Shown: piece after piece, positions 42,678 to 56,100 of the stretch
Numbering within the stretch: position 1 is the stretch's first letter
How the letters are laid out: each line of letters opens with the position of its first letter
Assembly (NCBI RefSeq): GCF_932276165.1
Contig: NC_064004.1
Location: forward strand, 2,056,001-2,120,000
Direction of reading: 5' to 3'
DNA length: 64,000 nt
Source: Plutella xylostella
Lineage: Eukaryota; Arthropoda; Insecta; Lepidoptera; Plutellidae
Notes under the pieces: model-generated
The model's input: only the letters and a program-made list of their open reading frames with translations
The model's database searches: none
What the model was told of the DNA's origin: nothing
Made by a program: the position numbers and the translations under genes

Positions 42678-44711
42678 TTGTACTTAACACTGACGCAGGG
42701 TGGCGTCGATGAACAAATATCTGCCTTCAACTCACTTCTGACCAATCTATATGACGTGCATGCCCCCGTTAGAGCAATCAAATTGAGGCACCTGCCAGCG
42801 CCATGGCTGACTGAGGATATTAAACACATTATCAATAAGAAAAACGCTGCCAAGTCAAAATATAAAGCTCAGCCTACCGACGGTAACAAACTCAAATTTG
42901 TAACTCTGCGAAATCACTGCAATAAGGTGTGTAGGGACGCACAACGACGCCATATCCATAAATCGGTTGAAAATGGCGATCCAGCCAAAGTATGGAATTT
43001 TTTAAAGTCATTAGGTGTTGGTAACCACGTAGTTCCAAAAGACCTTAATCTAGATTCTCTAAACTCTCATTTCTCTTCTACTTCTGATTTAGACACTGCT
43101 ACTAAAATCAAAACTCTTAACCATCTTTCCTCTATACCGACACCTGACTTCCCTTCATTTAACATTCGTCAATTCTCCGATTGTGATGTTAAGAAGAATA
43201 TTCTAGCTATTACTTCCAACGCTGTTGGGAGTGATAACATAAGTCGGAATATGATAGTTCCCATAATTGATATTATCCTTCCCATCATTACCTACATCCT
43301 TAACAGCTCCATTAACTCTGGTACATTTCCCTCCCCCTGGAAAGAGGCGCAAATAATCCCTCTCCCAAAGAAACTAAATCCATCATCGTTCTCTGACTAT
43401 AGACCCATTTCTATCCTCCCATTCCTCTCCAAAGTCCTTGAAAAACTTGTTCATTACCAGTTAAGTGGTTTCCTCATTCGTAACAACCTCATGAATCCCT
43501 TCCAGTCCGGTTTCCGCCCAGGCCACAGCACCGTCACTGCTCTAGTGAAAATCACTGACGACATTCGCTTGGGTATGGAAAATGGGAAGCTTACCATCCT
43601 ATCCCTACTTGACTTCAGCAATGCTTTTAATACTGTCAATTTCGACTTATTGCTGGGAATACTTCGTTCTCTTAACATATCTCCGACGGTAATTGACTGG
43701 TTTCATAGTTACTTGCATGGGCGCCAGCAACGCATCCGTATTGATGATTCATATTCTAAATGGTGCTGCACCAATGCTGGCGTACCGCAAGGTGGCGTGC
43801 TATCCCCTCTCTTATTTGCTATCTTTATTAATAGTATCTCAGAAAATCTGTCTTCTTCCTACCACCTTTATGCAGATGATCTCCAGATCTACACACAGTC
43901 CATTACTTCCGATCTACCACAAGCAATTGCAGCCACTAATAATGACTTAAACATCATATTAGATTGGAGCAGACGATATGGACTTAAAGTTAATCCTACA
44001 AAAACCCAATCCATTATAATAGGCAGCTCTAGATTGTTATGTAATGTTGATTATGCTCATCTACCCTCAATTATTTTTGATAATGTGCAGATTCCTTTTG
44101 GTGATGTGGTTAAAAACCTAGGTATCTTTATAGATAAGCACTTGTCTTGGGGACCGCAACTAGATTCAGTCAGCCGAAAAGTGTTTGGTTCAGCTTCCTC
44201 ACTTAGGAGATTGCGTAACTTCCTTCCTACATCCACTAAGATTGCGCTTTCTCAATCTTTATTACTTCCGATTCTTGACTACGCCGATGCCAGCTATCTT
44301 GATCTTACCCAGGAGCAACTTAACAAGCTTGAGAGACTTCAAAATTTCTGTATACGGTTCATATTTGGTTTGAGAAAATATGACCATGTGTCCGAATTCC
44401 GCTCAAAACTCAAGTGGCTCCCTATTCGCCTTCGACGGATTCTGTACAACATACTGTTTAACCCAGCGTCGCCACCCTACTTAAAAGAGCGATTTCAGTT
44501 TCGGGATAGCTCGCACAACCGAACACTCCGGTCTGCCTACAATCTGAGGCTACAAGTGCCACCGCACAAGACTGACCTTTACAGCCACTCCTTCACTGTC
44601 AAAGCAGTGGTACTCTGGAACGCTCTTCCCGAGGAAATACGACGAGCACCTTCTGTTGCCTCATTCAAAGATAGGGTCAGGATACACTATTTGAATTCAC
44701 TGAACAGTTGA
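42678..44711 (+). CDS. LINE ORF2, 5'-truncated, intact reverse transcriptase (Jockey/CR1-like)
   Basis: A 677-codon open frame. The N-terminal 60 residues are the linker after the endonuclease (HAPVRAIKLRHLPAPWLT). Reverse transcriptase motifs follow: a YRPISILPFLSKVLEKL block, FRPGHSTVTAL, catalytic LLDFSNAFNTV, GVPQGGVLSPLLF and YADDLQIY with the YADD at residues 398-401. After these comes the thumb region and the C-terminal WNALPEEIRR signature. The endonuclease is absent, so the first ATG is not the original start. All key catalytic aspartates are present and there are no internal stops, so insertion is fairly recent. The RT could make cDNA in principle, but retrotransposition in cis needs the missing part. 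Confidence 0.88.
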   Translation: MYLTLTQGGVDEQISAFNSLLTNLYDVHAPVRAIKLRHLPAPWLTEDIKHIINKKNAAKSKYKAQPTDGNKLKFVTLRNHCNKVCRDAQRRHIHKSVENGDPAKVWNFLKSLGVGNHVVPKDLNLDSLNSHFSSTSDLDTATKIKTLNHLSSIPTPDFPSFNIRQFSDCDVKKNILAITSNAVGSDNISRNMIVPIIDIILPIITYILNSSINSGTFPSPWKEAQIIPLPKKLNPSSFSDYRPISILPFLSKVLEKLVHYQLSGFLIRNNLMNPFQSGFRPGHSTVTALVKITDDIRLGMENGKLTILSLLDFSNAFNTVNFDLLLGILRSLNISPTVIDWFHSYLHGRQQRIRIDDSYSKWCCTNAGVPQGGVLSPLLFAIFINSISENLSSSYHLYADDLQIYTQSITSDLPQAIAATNNDLNIILDWSRRYGLKVNPTKTQSIIIGSSRLLCNVDYAHLPSIIFDNVQIPFGDVVKNLGIFIDKHLSWGPQLDSVSRKVFGSASSLRRLRNFLPTSTKIALSQSLLLPILDYADASYLDLTQEQLNKLERLQNFCIRFIFGLRKYDHVSEFRSKLKWLPIRLRRILYNILFNPASPPYLKERFQFRDSSHNRTLRSAYNLRLQVPPHKTDLYSHSFTVKAVVLWNALPEEIRRAPSVASFKDRVRIHYLNSLNS

Positions 44712-45056
44712 TTATAAATATAAGTTGTTAGTATTTATTTATGTATTTATGTAAACGAGTTTATGTAATATATAATATGTAAATTTATTATAGGTAAAGA
44801 TATATATATATTTTGTATTGTGTTGTTTTATTTATTTATATAGTATGTACAGTATAAGTAGTATACCTTGCACCTCTACTCCCATTAATTATGTTAAAAT
44901 TGTCTCTTCCATCAAAAGGTTGTCTGGTAGAGATTGCTTTAATTAAGCAATAAGGCCGCCTTTTTTGTACTATTTTATGTATATAAGTTGTGAATTGTAA
45001 TGTGTCTTTAATGGTGCAAAATAAAGAGTATTCTATTCTATTCTATTCTATTCTAT
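44712..45056 (+). mobile_element. LINE 3' UTR and (TTCTA)n tail
   Basis: AT-rich 3' UTR with ATAAAG then about six TATTC/TTCTA units at 45028-45056, belonging to the preceding ORF. Confidence 0.75.
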
Positions 45057-45694
45057 TAACACTATTTTTATCTACCCATGTTTACAATACTTACATCAAT
45101 TTTTATCTTTATCTTATCTAATTATTATAGTGACTTCTTACTCTATAATTCCCGACGACTTGATCATAAACTACAGCCACTATACCTTCAGCCAGACGGC
45201 AGTCTGACATCAGGGATCCATGGAGCAGTGGATCTAGCCGCTGCAGCGTATAGCCACAGTACTCACAAGGAGAGTCGCCTCAGGGTGGTGAGACCCCTCC
45301 CTGATGTCCTGACAGGTGCCGGAGCTGTTGATGGCACGCTCACTTCCCGTACTCCATCCGGAGCACTCGTGTTTGGGCCCACACTAGGGACAATGGAGAA
45401 GCCATTTGCCAGATCTCCACTCTGGTAACGGAGCTGTAATGCGCGCTCACCTCCTGATATGCATAACATTTATCTACCCATGGAGCCTACACAGCTGGGT
45501 CGGCCGGCGCATGCTATCCTCACGCACTTCTTGATATCCAGTCAAGCACCGGAGATGTCGGTCCAACTGACGTTGGACCAACTATAAGGGAAACTCACGT
45601 GCCCCGTGACTCTTTCGCATCAACGGCCCTCGTCCTAAACCGCTACTAAAGCCACTAGCTGCGTGCGGGGGAGACATTGAGCATTGCATCAATC
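45057..45694. repeat. Unclassified GC-richer segment
   Basis: Higher GC than the surroundings, with open frames at 45078-45428 but no recognisable domain. Probably a part of an unidentified repeat. Confidence 0.3.
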
Positions 45695-46096
45695 GAATTG
45701 CCCCATTACGCCTAACGCATTTAACCCATACCATACCCCAAAAAAAAATCAACATCATTTATTGAAAATGAGTGTCTATACGTATACCTAAGTAGCCCAA
45801 TAAAATTCTTTGGAATACTTACCGAATAAATCAATTTAATAAAGAAACCTTTAGATTAACATGGATTTTTCAATCACCTGTCACAATACCAAACTTTACA
45901 CAAAACGTGCAAATCACAAAATGGCTGAATACTTGGGTATGTTGACTACAACACCATCTGGATGCACTTCATGTAAAGTATTTAGTTTAAGCCAAGGTAA
46001 CTAGATGGCAGTTTTCAATATACTTAGATAATGCGGTTTTCAAATAGGATCGAAAAGATGCATTTGCCCCATTGACGCATTTGGCCTATTTGACCT
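45695..46096. repeat. MITE-like, ATTGCCCCATTACGCC ends
   Basis: ATTGCCCCATTACGCCTAAC at the left and CATTTGCCCCATTGACGCAT at the right, related to the ends at 29651 and 61365. Interior AT-rich. Confidence 0.45.
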
Positions 46097-46365
46097 TATG
46101 CAAGTTGAAGTGGCAGTGGGCTGGTCATATCTGCTGAAAGACCGATAACCATTGGGGTAGACGAGTTCTCGAGTGGAGACCACGAACGAAAGGCAAACGC
46201 AGCGTGGGACGCCCTCCTGCCCGCTGAACCGACGACCTTAGTCGGGTAGCCGGTAGTGGCTGGATGAGGACGGCCGAGGATCGAGTGTTGTGGTTATGTT
46301 GTGGCCCTCCTCGGGAGAGGCCTATTCCACCAGCAGTGGATGATTGTTGGCTGATGATGATGTTG
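46097..46365 (+). mobile_element. RTE LINE 3'-end fragment
   Basis: Begins near AAGTTGAAGTGGCAGTGGGC, continues with the GKRSVGRPPAR-type region and ends CAGCAGTGGATGATTGTTGG plus GATGATG. Indels are present. Confidence 0.75.
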
Positions 46366-46765
46366 AATTTCCTACAACTACAACCATTACTTTATTTACC
46401 TACCTACCTATGTCATTCATTTAATTATTTTAAAATTAACACTTGAACAAATAATGTAGGAACCTACTTAACTAGGTCGATAGGTGCTTGTCGTTAAAAT
46501 ACAGAGTGTAACTAAAAATGTTGACGGGGAACCAGCTAAGTATGTAGAAATAATATTTAGGTTGGAAGGTAGTTAGGTACCTAAGTGTAAAGGTACGTAA
46601 GTATAAAGGTAACCTAATTAAGACTAATACATTATTAGTCTATGACCAAACGTAACATCGGTGATGCAGGATGATGAGGTTAGGAATTAGGATTACTTAT
46701 TATAGTTTAAAAGAAAAACGGAATTTTTTAAGCACTCTAAGCCTATGACTAAGACACTTATGTAT

Positions 46766-46967
46766 AACTAGCTGTTCCCGCTTCGTATTAAAAAGGTTTC
46801 CTGTGGGAATTCCGGGATAAAAAGTAGCCTATCTTCTTTCCCAGGGTCTAGCTAGACCATCTGTATACCAAATTTCATTCAAAGCCGTTCAGTAGTTTTG
46901 GCGGGAAAGAGTAACAGACAGACAGACACAGTTACTTTCGTATTTATAATATTAGTTAGGATTAATT
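46766..46967 (+). repeat. Dispersed repeat with CGTTCAGTAGTTTTGGCG motif
   Basis: Contains ATACCAAATTTCATTCAAAG, CGTTCAGTAGTTTTGGCG and ends ATTTATAATATTAGTTAGG. This is a widespread insect interspersed sequence whose class I cannot settle. It lies upstream of gene D exon 1. Confidence 0.5.
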
Positions 46968-47139
46968 AACTAGTTAGGATGTCACTACTATGTAATTTAT
47001 ACTATGGTTTTCGCATAACCCCCTGTAGATTTTTAATGAATGAATATGGATTACTAAGTACGATTTATAAATTTTAATATTTTAAATACAAAATTTTTTT
47101 TTTTTGCGCGCGGTTGACTTGTTTACCGATTTTTTCAAA

Positions 47140-50100
47140 ATGAAACTTTTAACAGTTCTCAGTTTATTCATGGTAAGTTTTTCGTGAACCTAATTCCATT
47201 CTTTTATTACAGGCGGCCCCTAGACGTGTTCACAATAAATATATTGCATAATATTATTGTAGGTCTAGGGTCCGCCTCAGATATAAGTACTTATACAGGG
47301 TGGCCCAAAGAGTGACGTCCAAAGGAAAATGTTTGATTCCTCAGGTCAAGGGGTAGCCAAATCACCCCCATGTATGTTCAGCAATTTTTAGTAGTTTAGG
47401 AGTTATGATTTTTTTCCAAATTTTCTACGAAAATCGACCTCAGTGGATTAGTTATGTTTTATTATTTTTTTGGATAACTTTTTAAAGTATTTTTTTTATT
47501 TTTGTGTCATCCTCTTAAGTTGTTCTTTTAACCATAAAAGTTTCAGCTTCCTAGCTGTAGTTTAAGTTAGTTATTTTTTAATCGAAAGTTCGAATTTTAC
47601 GATCGAGCTAGACTGCTCTGAATTTTCAACTTGAAATTTAAAATTGAAAAAGATATTCTCATGGTCCCTTATTAATTTTAAAAACTCCGCAAGGTTCCAA
47701 AGTTACATAAAAATAAAAATAAACTATTGCTTAATGGGATATTCTCTAGCACATCTAGATATGTGATCTAGCACATCTAGATATGTGAACCCACCAACCC
47801 GCAGTGGACCAGCGTGGTGTGGAAATGGTCCAAGCTTAGGAAGGCAGTTTAGACCTTGGGGATATGCACAAAGGTTCCATTCGAGAGAGCCAGGTGCAGG
47901 TACTTACACCCCCACAGAGAATAGAATAGAATAGAATAGAATGGGGTATTATTTATTATTAATAACACAATTATCTCATAAATCATACTACTCAGACTAA
48001 AACATATTACTTTCTGAAACAATTTACTAATTAGGTAATTTCCACCCAAGTACCTTTGAAGGCTTTTTTCTGCAAATAATACCCCATTAAGCAATAGTTT
48101 ATTTTTATTTTTATGTAATTTTGGAACCTTGCGGAGTTTTTAAGATTAATAATTTTTCAATTTTTAATTTCAAGTTGAAAATTTAGAGCAGTCTAGCTCG
48201 ATCGTAAAATTCGAACTTTCGATTAAAAAATAACTAAGTAACTTACATTACAGCTAGGAAGCTGAAACTTTTATGGTTAAAAGAACAACTTAAGAGGATG
48301 ACACAAAAATAAAAAAAATACTTTAAAAAGTTATCCAAAAAATAATAAAACATAATTAATCCACTCAGGTCGATTTTCGTAGGAAATTTGGAAAAAAAAT
48401 CATAACTCCTAAACTACTAAAAATTGCTGAACATACATGGGGGTGATTTCCCAAGTAACATTTCATTAGAGCTTATGTTGTAAGAAATGCCTTTAGGTTT
48501 TATAAGGGTTGTGAAAAGGTTGATGCTTTGCTATCTGGTCATATTGAGTACTTGGGAATGATTAATAAGTCTTAAAACCAATTGTTTATTAATACAACCT
48601 TGGAGCTGCTGATAAGAGTTTAAATTAACGTTATTTTTACTTGTGTTTCAAGAGCATAATAGTTCTAGGATCTTATAGTTGTCGTAGACTCCTGATTAAG
48701 TTCTAGAAAAGCTAGCATTTATGCTAAAGTGAGAGCTTAAGGTTAAATTTTTAACCTCGATACAACCATACAGTTATGGAATGTTGAAATCACTTATAAG
48801 TAATTTTTAAAACCTATCTTAAACCTTTAGGCTGATGAGAGTTGTCTAGGCAAACAAATTAGGACTACTTGGTGAAAACCAAACGCATTAAGCACTGGCT
48901 ATGAGCTAAAGGCATGATTTAAGTCTTTCAAGAATATTTTAAAGCTTTAGAGGCATCCTCAAAATATGTTTAATGCTTTTAAGTAATTTCTTAACGGCCG
49001 CCATATTTTTTCACTGAAATTTAAAATAAAAACTTAGCAAAAAGAGACATTTTAATTAATTAGGGGAAAATTCAGTAGCGTGTGCTTTATAATTCCAAAT
49101 ATATGTTTTTTATATAGACAGTTCTTTTATTTCTAATATAACTTTAAACCAAACATAAAATTTTATCTATTTTTTTAATTAAAATATCTTCAAATTTATT
49201 ATTTACAAAAGGCCCGTTACGTATACAGAACTATTATCCTAAAGTATCACGATAAAGTGCTAGTCGCACAAGTTTTTCATATTTCCTGACTTCAGCCTAA
49301 CTACTTACTGTATTTTTTATTAATACAACACTTACTAGTTAGCCATTTTGAATCTTGGAAAGTGTCAGGTAATGGCGCCATTTATTATAATTATTATAAA
49401 ATCTTACACAGAAACATTTTAAAACCCGAGAGTCCTGGAAACGCATTACAAATATCCATCAAATATGTTTCAAGTTATAGTAGAGTTACATCCACGACTA
49501 ATTTAGAACTTAAAAGCTGTCTTCCAAGGTTATGTTAACGTTATAATAAGGTTGTGAAGGTAATATTTAGGTTCTGTGTAATTAGATCAAAAGGTTCTGG
49601 GTTTGAGCTATAGGTTTTGCTGTAGCTCTCAGAAAGGTTCTAAAACGTGGGCCCTTTTTGCACTCAGGAGGTTAATATAAGGTTAATATAACGTTATTGA
49701 GCCTTCTAAGACTTACGAGTTGATTTCCATACAAAGGTTCTAGAACCTTTTCAAAACCTTTCTAAAACCAAAAATGTTACTTGGGTTGGCTACCCCTTGA
49801 CCTAAGGAATCAAACATTTTCCTTTGGACCTCACTCTTTGGGCCACCCTGTATGTAGAGCTTCCACTATGCTATTGTATTCTTGACGTTTCCTTATGTCT
49901 GGTAAGTAAAGTTGGTTTTCCTTTGCAGTCATCAAATATGTATGGGATTTCGACTGTCAAGAAACCAATAATACCTATAATGGACAGACTATAGATACCT
50001 TGTCAATTATTGACGAGTGAAAATGTCAGAAAGTTGAATAAAATGAGGGCCCCTATCGCGAACGCGTTATGACGATTTTCGGATTCAAATTTTGTTTGAT

Positions 50101-53100
50101 AGGGCCACAGGCGGTTTATATTTCACAGATTTCACTACTTGAAAGTATTTTAAATGTCTATGTAGGTAGCACCTAGCATAATCTCGGTTACTAAAATCTT
50201 ATATCGCATAATTTATGATCTACATAGTGTGATAATGCTATAGCCAAATCTTCAATCGACTGTTGATAAACCGATCTGAATCTACAGACTTTAGGTACCT
50301 ATATGTATAAGTAACTCCCCGAGGTATATAACACTCTTTCCTAAATTATAATTTTCATTCCTTCAGGTTGGCTGTATTTTGCTAGAAGTCGTTCGCTGTA
50401 AGTATTCTATTCTATTCTCTGTGGGGGTGTCAGTACCTGCACCTGGCTCTCTCGATTGGAACCTTGTACTTGTACATATATATCTCCAAGGTCCAAACTG
50501 CCTTCCTAAGCTTGGACCATTTCCCACCACGCTGTTTCACTGCGGGTTGGTGGGTTCACATATCTAGATGTGCTAAATCTAGATTATGCAGGTTTCCTCA
50601 CCATGTTTTTCCTTCACCGTAAGAGTGATGGTATACATTGTACTTATATTCAAAGAACTCATTGGTACCTGTCAGCGCCGGGATTCAAACCCGCATCTCT
50701 GGCGTGAGAAGCGGGCATTTACACCCGACTGAGCTACCAACGCTCGCTCCAGTGGTACGCTCCGCAAACCTTGACGGTATAGAGGGTTGTCATAAGTTTA
50801 ACGTGTGTGTATGTCTGGTCATATCTGCCGAAGAACCGATAACCGTTGGGGTAGACGAGTTCTCGAGTGGAGACCACGAACAGGCAAACGCAGCGTGGGA
50901 CGCCCTCCTGCCCGCTGGACTGACGACCTTAGGCGGGTGGCGGGTAGTGGTTGGATGAGGAAGGCCGAGGACCGAGTGTTGTGGCGCTCCTTGGGAGAGG
51001 CCTATGTCCAGCAGTGGATGATTATTGGCTGATGATGATGATGATGATGATGATGTGTGTATGTCTGTGTTAGAACTCCCAGACGGCTGAACAGATTTTC
51101 GACGAAGCTTTTATAAACTAGGTACTAAAAATTTATTTAGAAACTTTTTCTGTTTACAGGTCAGAACTCGGGTGGAGAAAATTTCCCAGGAGAATCAGTA
51201 GAAAAATCATCAGAAGAAGGTAAGTAAAATCTGATTAAATTAATATTGTTTTTGATTCTGTATAATATTTAATTAGATGGTAAACTATAGACACATATAA
51301 TCAAACCTATAGACGCTACATACACTCACAGGGCATGAAAAGATTCCATTGAGAAAACCACCACAAGTATTACTTACTCCAAAGACAAAAAATAACGACG
51401 GCTTCTGCAATATTTACCTAAGTACACGTAAATAGTACCTAATTCTGTTTCAAAAAAATATGCCATTTTGGTTTGGTGTCTGCATTTTGTAAAGCTGCGT
51501 ACAGGCCTGACCAACGAACGCCCAACAAACGCCAACGGTTACATACCAACGATGGATATTTACCCGACTGCCGAAGGAGGAGGGTAATGTTTTTCGATTG
51601 TATGTTTGTATGTACGTATGTATGTATGTATGTATGTATGTATGTCTGTTTCTTTGTTCCCTCCTCCTCCTCCACGGCTTGATAGATTTTGATGTACGAG
51701 GTATCGTTAGAAGCGTATTGATTACGCGATGGTTATAGGCTAAGTGACGTTACATTAAAATGTACATAGCGCCCTCTAGAGGACATAAAGTGATGATCGA
51801 AAAAATAATATTTTTCCAACTATGCCGTGTGGGGTATCAAATGAAGGCTTGATTAGCACATTACAAAAAAATATATAATTATAAACAAACAAAAAACCCG
51901 ACTGCACGCTAAAAAGATGAAAACAAGCCCCAATGTTAATGGAAAGTATCGCAGGCGGGGACCAGCAGAGGGTTCACCATTTAGCTGAATGTGACTTAGA
52001 TAGGTGTACCTTGTGTGGCGGTCAAGTTGGTCCCCGCCAGTGATACTTTCCATTAACATTGGGGCTTGTTTTCATCTTTTTAGCGTGCAGTCGGGTTTTT
52101 TGTTTGTTTATAATTATATTTTTATCATACATAATACAGGACAGATTGCAGCAACGAAAAACGTTCGTTGGCGTTCGTTGGGCCGGCCTGTACGCGGCTT
52201 AAGTGGAACTGTTTCTTTGCCGGTGAGTGTATAAGTAGTTAGGTTCCTACATATTACTCGTACCTACCGTGTGGAAGTCTGACATACTTACTTTTATAAA
52301 AAGAGATTGCGGCATTTTGTGCCTTAGCTGTAGTAGTTAGGACATAACAATGGCATTTTAAAGTAAAATTTTTTACTGAAACATAATTGCTAATGGTAGG
52401 TACCTACTTAAGTTTTTTTTTGTATGTCTGATTTATGTGGTGTTTAATAAAGCAATATTCTATTCTAAGTATAATAATAATACCTATTACGGTTTCGTAA
52501 GTAATGTAAGGATTACCTATCATTGGAAATCTTTTGCTCTCTAATACCGCCCTGCCTGCCCTGTATTCAACCTATATCTAACAATATTTTTATCTACTTA
52601 CAGGTTTCGATGTAAACTCAGGTAAAAAAAATTCATTAATTAACTATCATAAAATAGACAGTAATAAAAAAATCCTCAAAATCCAAACCACATTATTTAA
52701 AAAAAAAATTACTTACATAACTACCTATTACCTATAACTTTTTATTTGAACCAATGACGAACGAAGAAAGAGATGACCCGGCATTAAAATCGTTACTTAG
52801 AAATACATATATCGTCGTCTCTTTTTAACTTATTCGTGTTATCGTACGTAAAAAGGACAACAATAGTTTTGTCTTTGCCTAAAATAACCGCCGAATGGCA
52901 GTCGGTCGCCATGTTTGGTGGCAGGCAGCAATTACAGCAGCAAACCAACCAATGCCGAAAGAATGTCATTGTAACCAACCATTGAGTAAGAATGGTCTGG
53001 AGACGAATTAGCTAGACGTTCCCCTCTGCCGGGGTAGTGAGCCAGAAAGGCCCACCGATTTATAAAAACTAGTTGCAGTCTCAATTTTCACTAAACGTCA

Positions 53101-56100
53101 TTTAGTTGGCAAAGCGTTCGTTTCGTGTAAAATGATTTGTTTACAAACATACTAAATGACAGCTTCATTGTATAGGATATTCGGATTTCCGGATTTGATC
53201 ACAGATTTGATAGCCTTCGGTCATGGTTTATTGTTATTAGCCGTTGCCTAGCAACCAATATCAGAAAAATGCCATAGTGATGTGCCGGTATGTAGATAAA
53301 TATGTGCTTATCAACAAAAAGGTCACATTTAAAGGATGTTACTTTATTTTTCAATTATTTTTTGATGTACGAGATTTTACGTAAGTGGTGAACGTAAACC
53401 GACAGGGATGACTAGGCGGTCATTCTGATAATTTTTTGGTAATCGCTTTCTGGAAATTCAAGATGTAAAAATCCAACCAAGTTTCTATGGAGAAGAAAAA
53501 CCATTTTAGTCGTAGGTATCTATAGCAAAAAAATATATGTTGGACAAGTAAATCATATGGTTAACTTTTTTTGGAAGCATTTAATTTACATTCTATATTT
53601 TAAGAAAAAACTTTATAAGATAAGTTATAGAAATAAATGCTTCATATGTTAATCATTCATAATTTAATTAATTTAAAATTATTATTTCCATCACATGATC
53701 TCGAATTCATCGATAACGCTTATCGATAATTGTTACATCCATGGCAAGAAAGAATGACGACACTGTGTTCATAATTAAATGTCTCTTCACATAACCCTTA
53801 TTGCTAGGAATTAAAACTCATAATGACATGTCCCATGAGATATAATCAAGGTAAACGGTAAAATTTCCCCCCGCAAAAATTGGCAGACTTTTTTGTATCA
53901 AGAAAGATCGCTATGAGGCCGACTCCACACGTTGGTCCCAACGCTCGCACCAACGTTGGACTGCAAATTGGGTGAGGCGTACATACGTTGGCTAATAAAC
54001 TAGTTCTGTCCCGGCAGAGCCAACGTGAAGATGTCTGATACAGAAATCTTAACTGCTCTGAGGCGATAAATATGTGCTCATTAATGATTCCCGTTTTTTT
54101 AAATCAATTGAGAAGATCATGCCCATATTCTGTTGAATGCTGCGTCATGCATCAGCTACCTAATACATTTTGATTTTTATGTTCCTTTCGAGTTGCGTCC
54201 CTTATTATTGGATGTGCTTGTTGTTAAGTTCAATAAAATATGTAACTTTTTAATTTTCCATAAAAGTGACGATTTTGTGGATGAGAAATCCATTCTCGCT
54301 CGACGTCCGCACTCGTTGCGTGTTGCAACAGCACTGAGCAAAGCGCCAACGTGTGAGCGTGATCGCCAGCGTTGGCGCAGATTCCTTTGATAAAACCGAT
54401 ACGAGCCGCCAACTACCAACACTCGCCCCAACGTTAGGGCCAAGAAAATTTTCTAGATCCATACGTTGGACGAGTAGCGTTGGGACCTGCGTTGGGGCCA
54501 ACGTATGGAGCCGGCGTGACGCTTCCCGAGGGTACACCCGAGTCCGCGTTGTTCTATGTAACCAACCAACCAACAAGCTCTTCAGTTGTCAAAGCGACTT
54601 GCTTGTTCCCATTTTTCAAGTAAATTAGCCGCCATCTTAGTTCCCGGCTGAGTTCAGGTACTTAACTGTTCACGACGAAATACCTAGGCTAAGAACAATA
54701 GAATAAGTCTAGTTTAGGAATAACATGTATCATAGAATAGTCTCGTAACCATAGTTTGTAAGTTGTAAATACTTTGATATTATTGGTTGAGTTAGGTATC
54801 TCACCTTATCATCTATCGGTTGCGTGACCAATTCTGAGTACTTAAGTATGGTCATTTTGGTACGCAAATTGTCATTCAGGAAACAGAAGAGGAACAATAA
54901 AGAACAACTGGAAAACCTGAAGGAGACTTTCAAATACAGTCCACCCCCAACATTGGTCCTACGAGACGGATCAGAAGAAACATTGGTCCTACGAGACGGA
55001 TCAGAAAACATCGAACCTTCGAGAAGCCAGATAAGAGGAAGAAATTGGCAGACCTACTGAACAGTGGTCTATCGAAGAGCCGAAAACGGGAATAAAGGAC
55101 GAACATGCCGGTTACTAGAAGCCACAGTAGCCGGAAGGAAGAGTCCAGTACCGCCGAATCAAGCACGGTCTGCACGAGCAACACTACGACGACTATGGGA
55201 AGCGGTGCGACTGAGACATACGCCACGACTACGTCGGCGGCGAACGCAAGCGCTACCGGATCAGAGCGCCCTGCGACGCCGCCACCTCGAGAAACGAGCG
55301 TGGTCACTGTGGTGCGTCAAGTCACATCGCAGCCAGCTACCTTACGGCCCCGGTCACATCACTCCAAAGCCTCCCGCAAGAGATTCCTCGCGGAATTGGA
55401 GGCTAGGGAGCGGTTGGCCGAGGCGCAAAAGAAGGAAGCACAAGCCGCCGCCGAACTAGCGAAGGTGAGGCTCATGCGGATACAAGCGGAGGACTCGTCC
55501 GACGAGGAAGATGAAGACATCATCGACAAGAGCGAGCGCATCGAGCAGTGGGTGCAGGAGCAATACTCTAAGCCCCCGCCCCCTGCTCTCGCACTCACAG
55601 CGGGCCATGCAAGAGGCTCATCCCCCGTGAAGGGCCAGACACAGGCCCCTTCCACCCCGTGGATACCTACAGAACCTCCACGGGTCGTCGAGGCGCCGCA
55701 GTATGAAGAGCGCGCGCCTCCCGCACGTCAGCAAGGAAAGTCGTCGAGTGAAGATGTCACGCAGCTCGCAGCACTATTGAAAAGTGTGCTGAGCGGCGGC
55801 GGCTACAGAGAGCCGCCACGGTACATTCAAGAGCTACCTACGTTCAACGGAAACAGCAGCGAGTGGCTACCGTTTCGTGCAGCCTACCAGGAAACTGAGA
55901 AGTACTTCACGAAGATAGAAAACGTCGCCCGCCTGAGAAAAAGCCTGCGTGGGGCCGCCCTCGAAGCCGTCAGCTGTCTACTAATCAGCGATCCGAACCC
56001 TGTCGTCATTATACAGGGCTTGGAACGACGGTTCGGGCGGCCAGAAGCACTCATACTCAACGAGCTCGACAAAGTGAAGAAACTACCGAAGTTAGCTGAG

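Larger units (their letters stand above)
47296..49850. mobile_element. TA-flanked fold-back element (CAGGGTGGCCCAAAGAGTGA)
   Basis: CAGGGTGGCCCAAAGAGTGA at the left is mirrored at 49850 with TA on both sides. Arms of about 450 bp (47296-47745 versus 48087-48449 plus 49786-49850) pair with few mismatches. The right arm is broken by the element 48450-49785, and the loop contains a SINE-B. Confidence 0.75.

Noticed and set aside
45078..45428. 116-codon frame in a GC-richer patch
   Set aside because: No recognised domain, ends abruptly and seems part of a repeat; kept only as an unclassified segment.
52137..52240. Possible mini-exon starting GACAGATTGCAGCAACG, similar to gene C exon 33654
   Set aside because: It lies inside the TAA-flanked transposon, and no phase-1 donor follows at a sensible distance. 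Similarity is limited to about 20 bases.
54250..54576. 108-codon frame on the minus strand
   Set aside because: It is produced by the inverted CCAACGTTGG-rich element and overlaps other frames in several directions. No domain, no splice or start context.
55064..55459. Alternative frames overlapping the BEL gag and pol
   Set aside because: Long shadow frames are expected in this GC-rich coding element; only the frame with Gag, zinc-knuckle and protease motifs is real.
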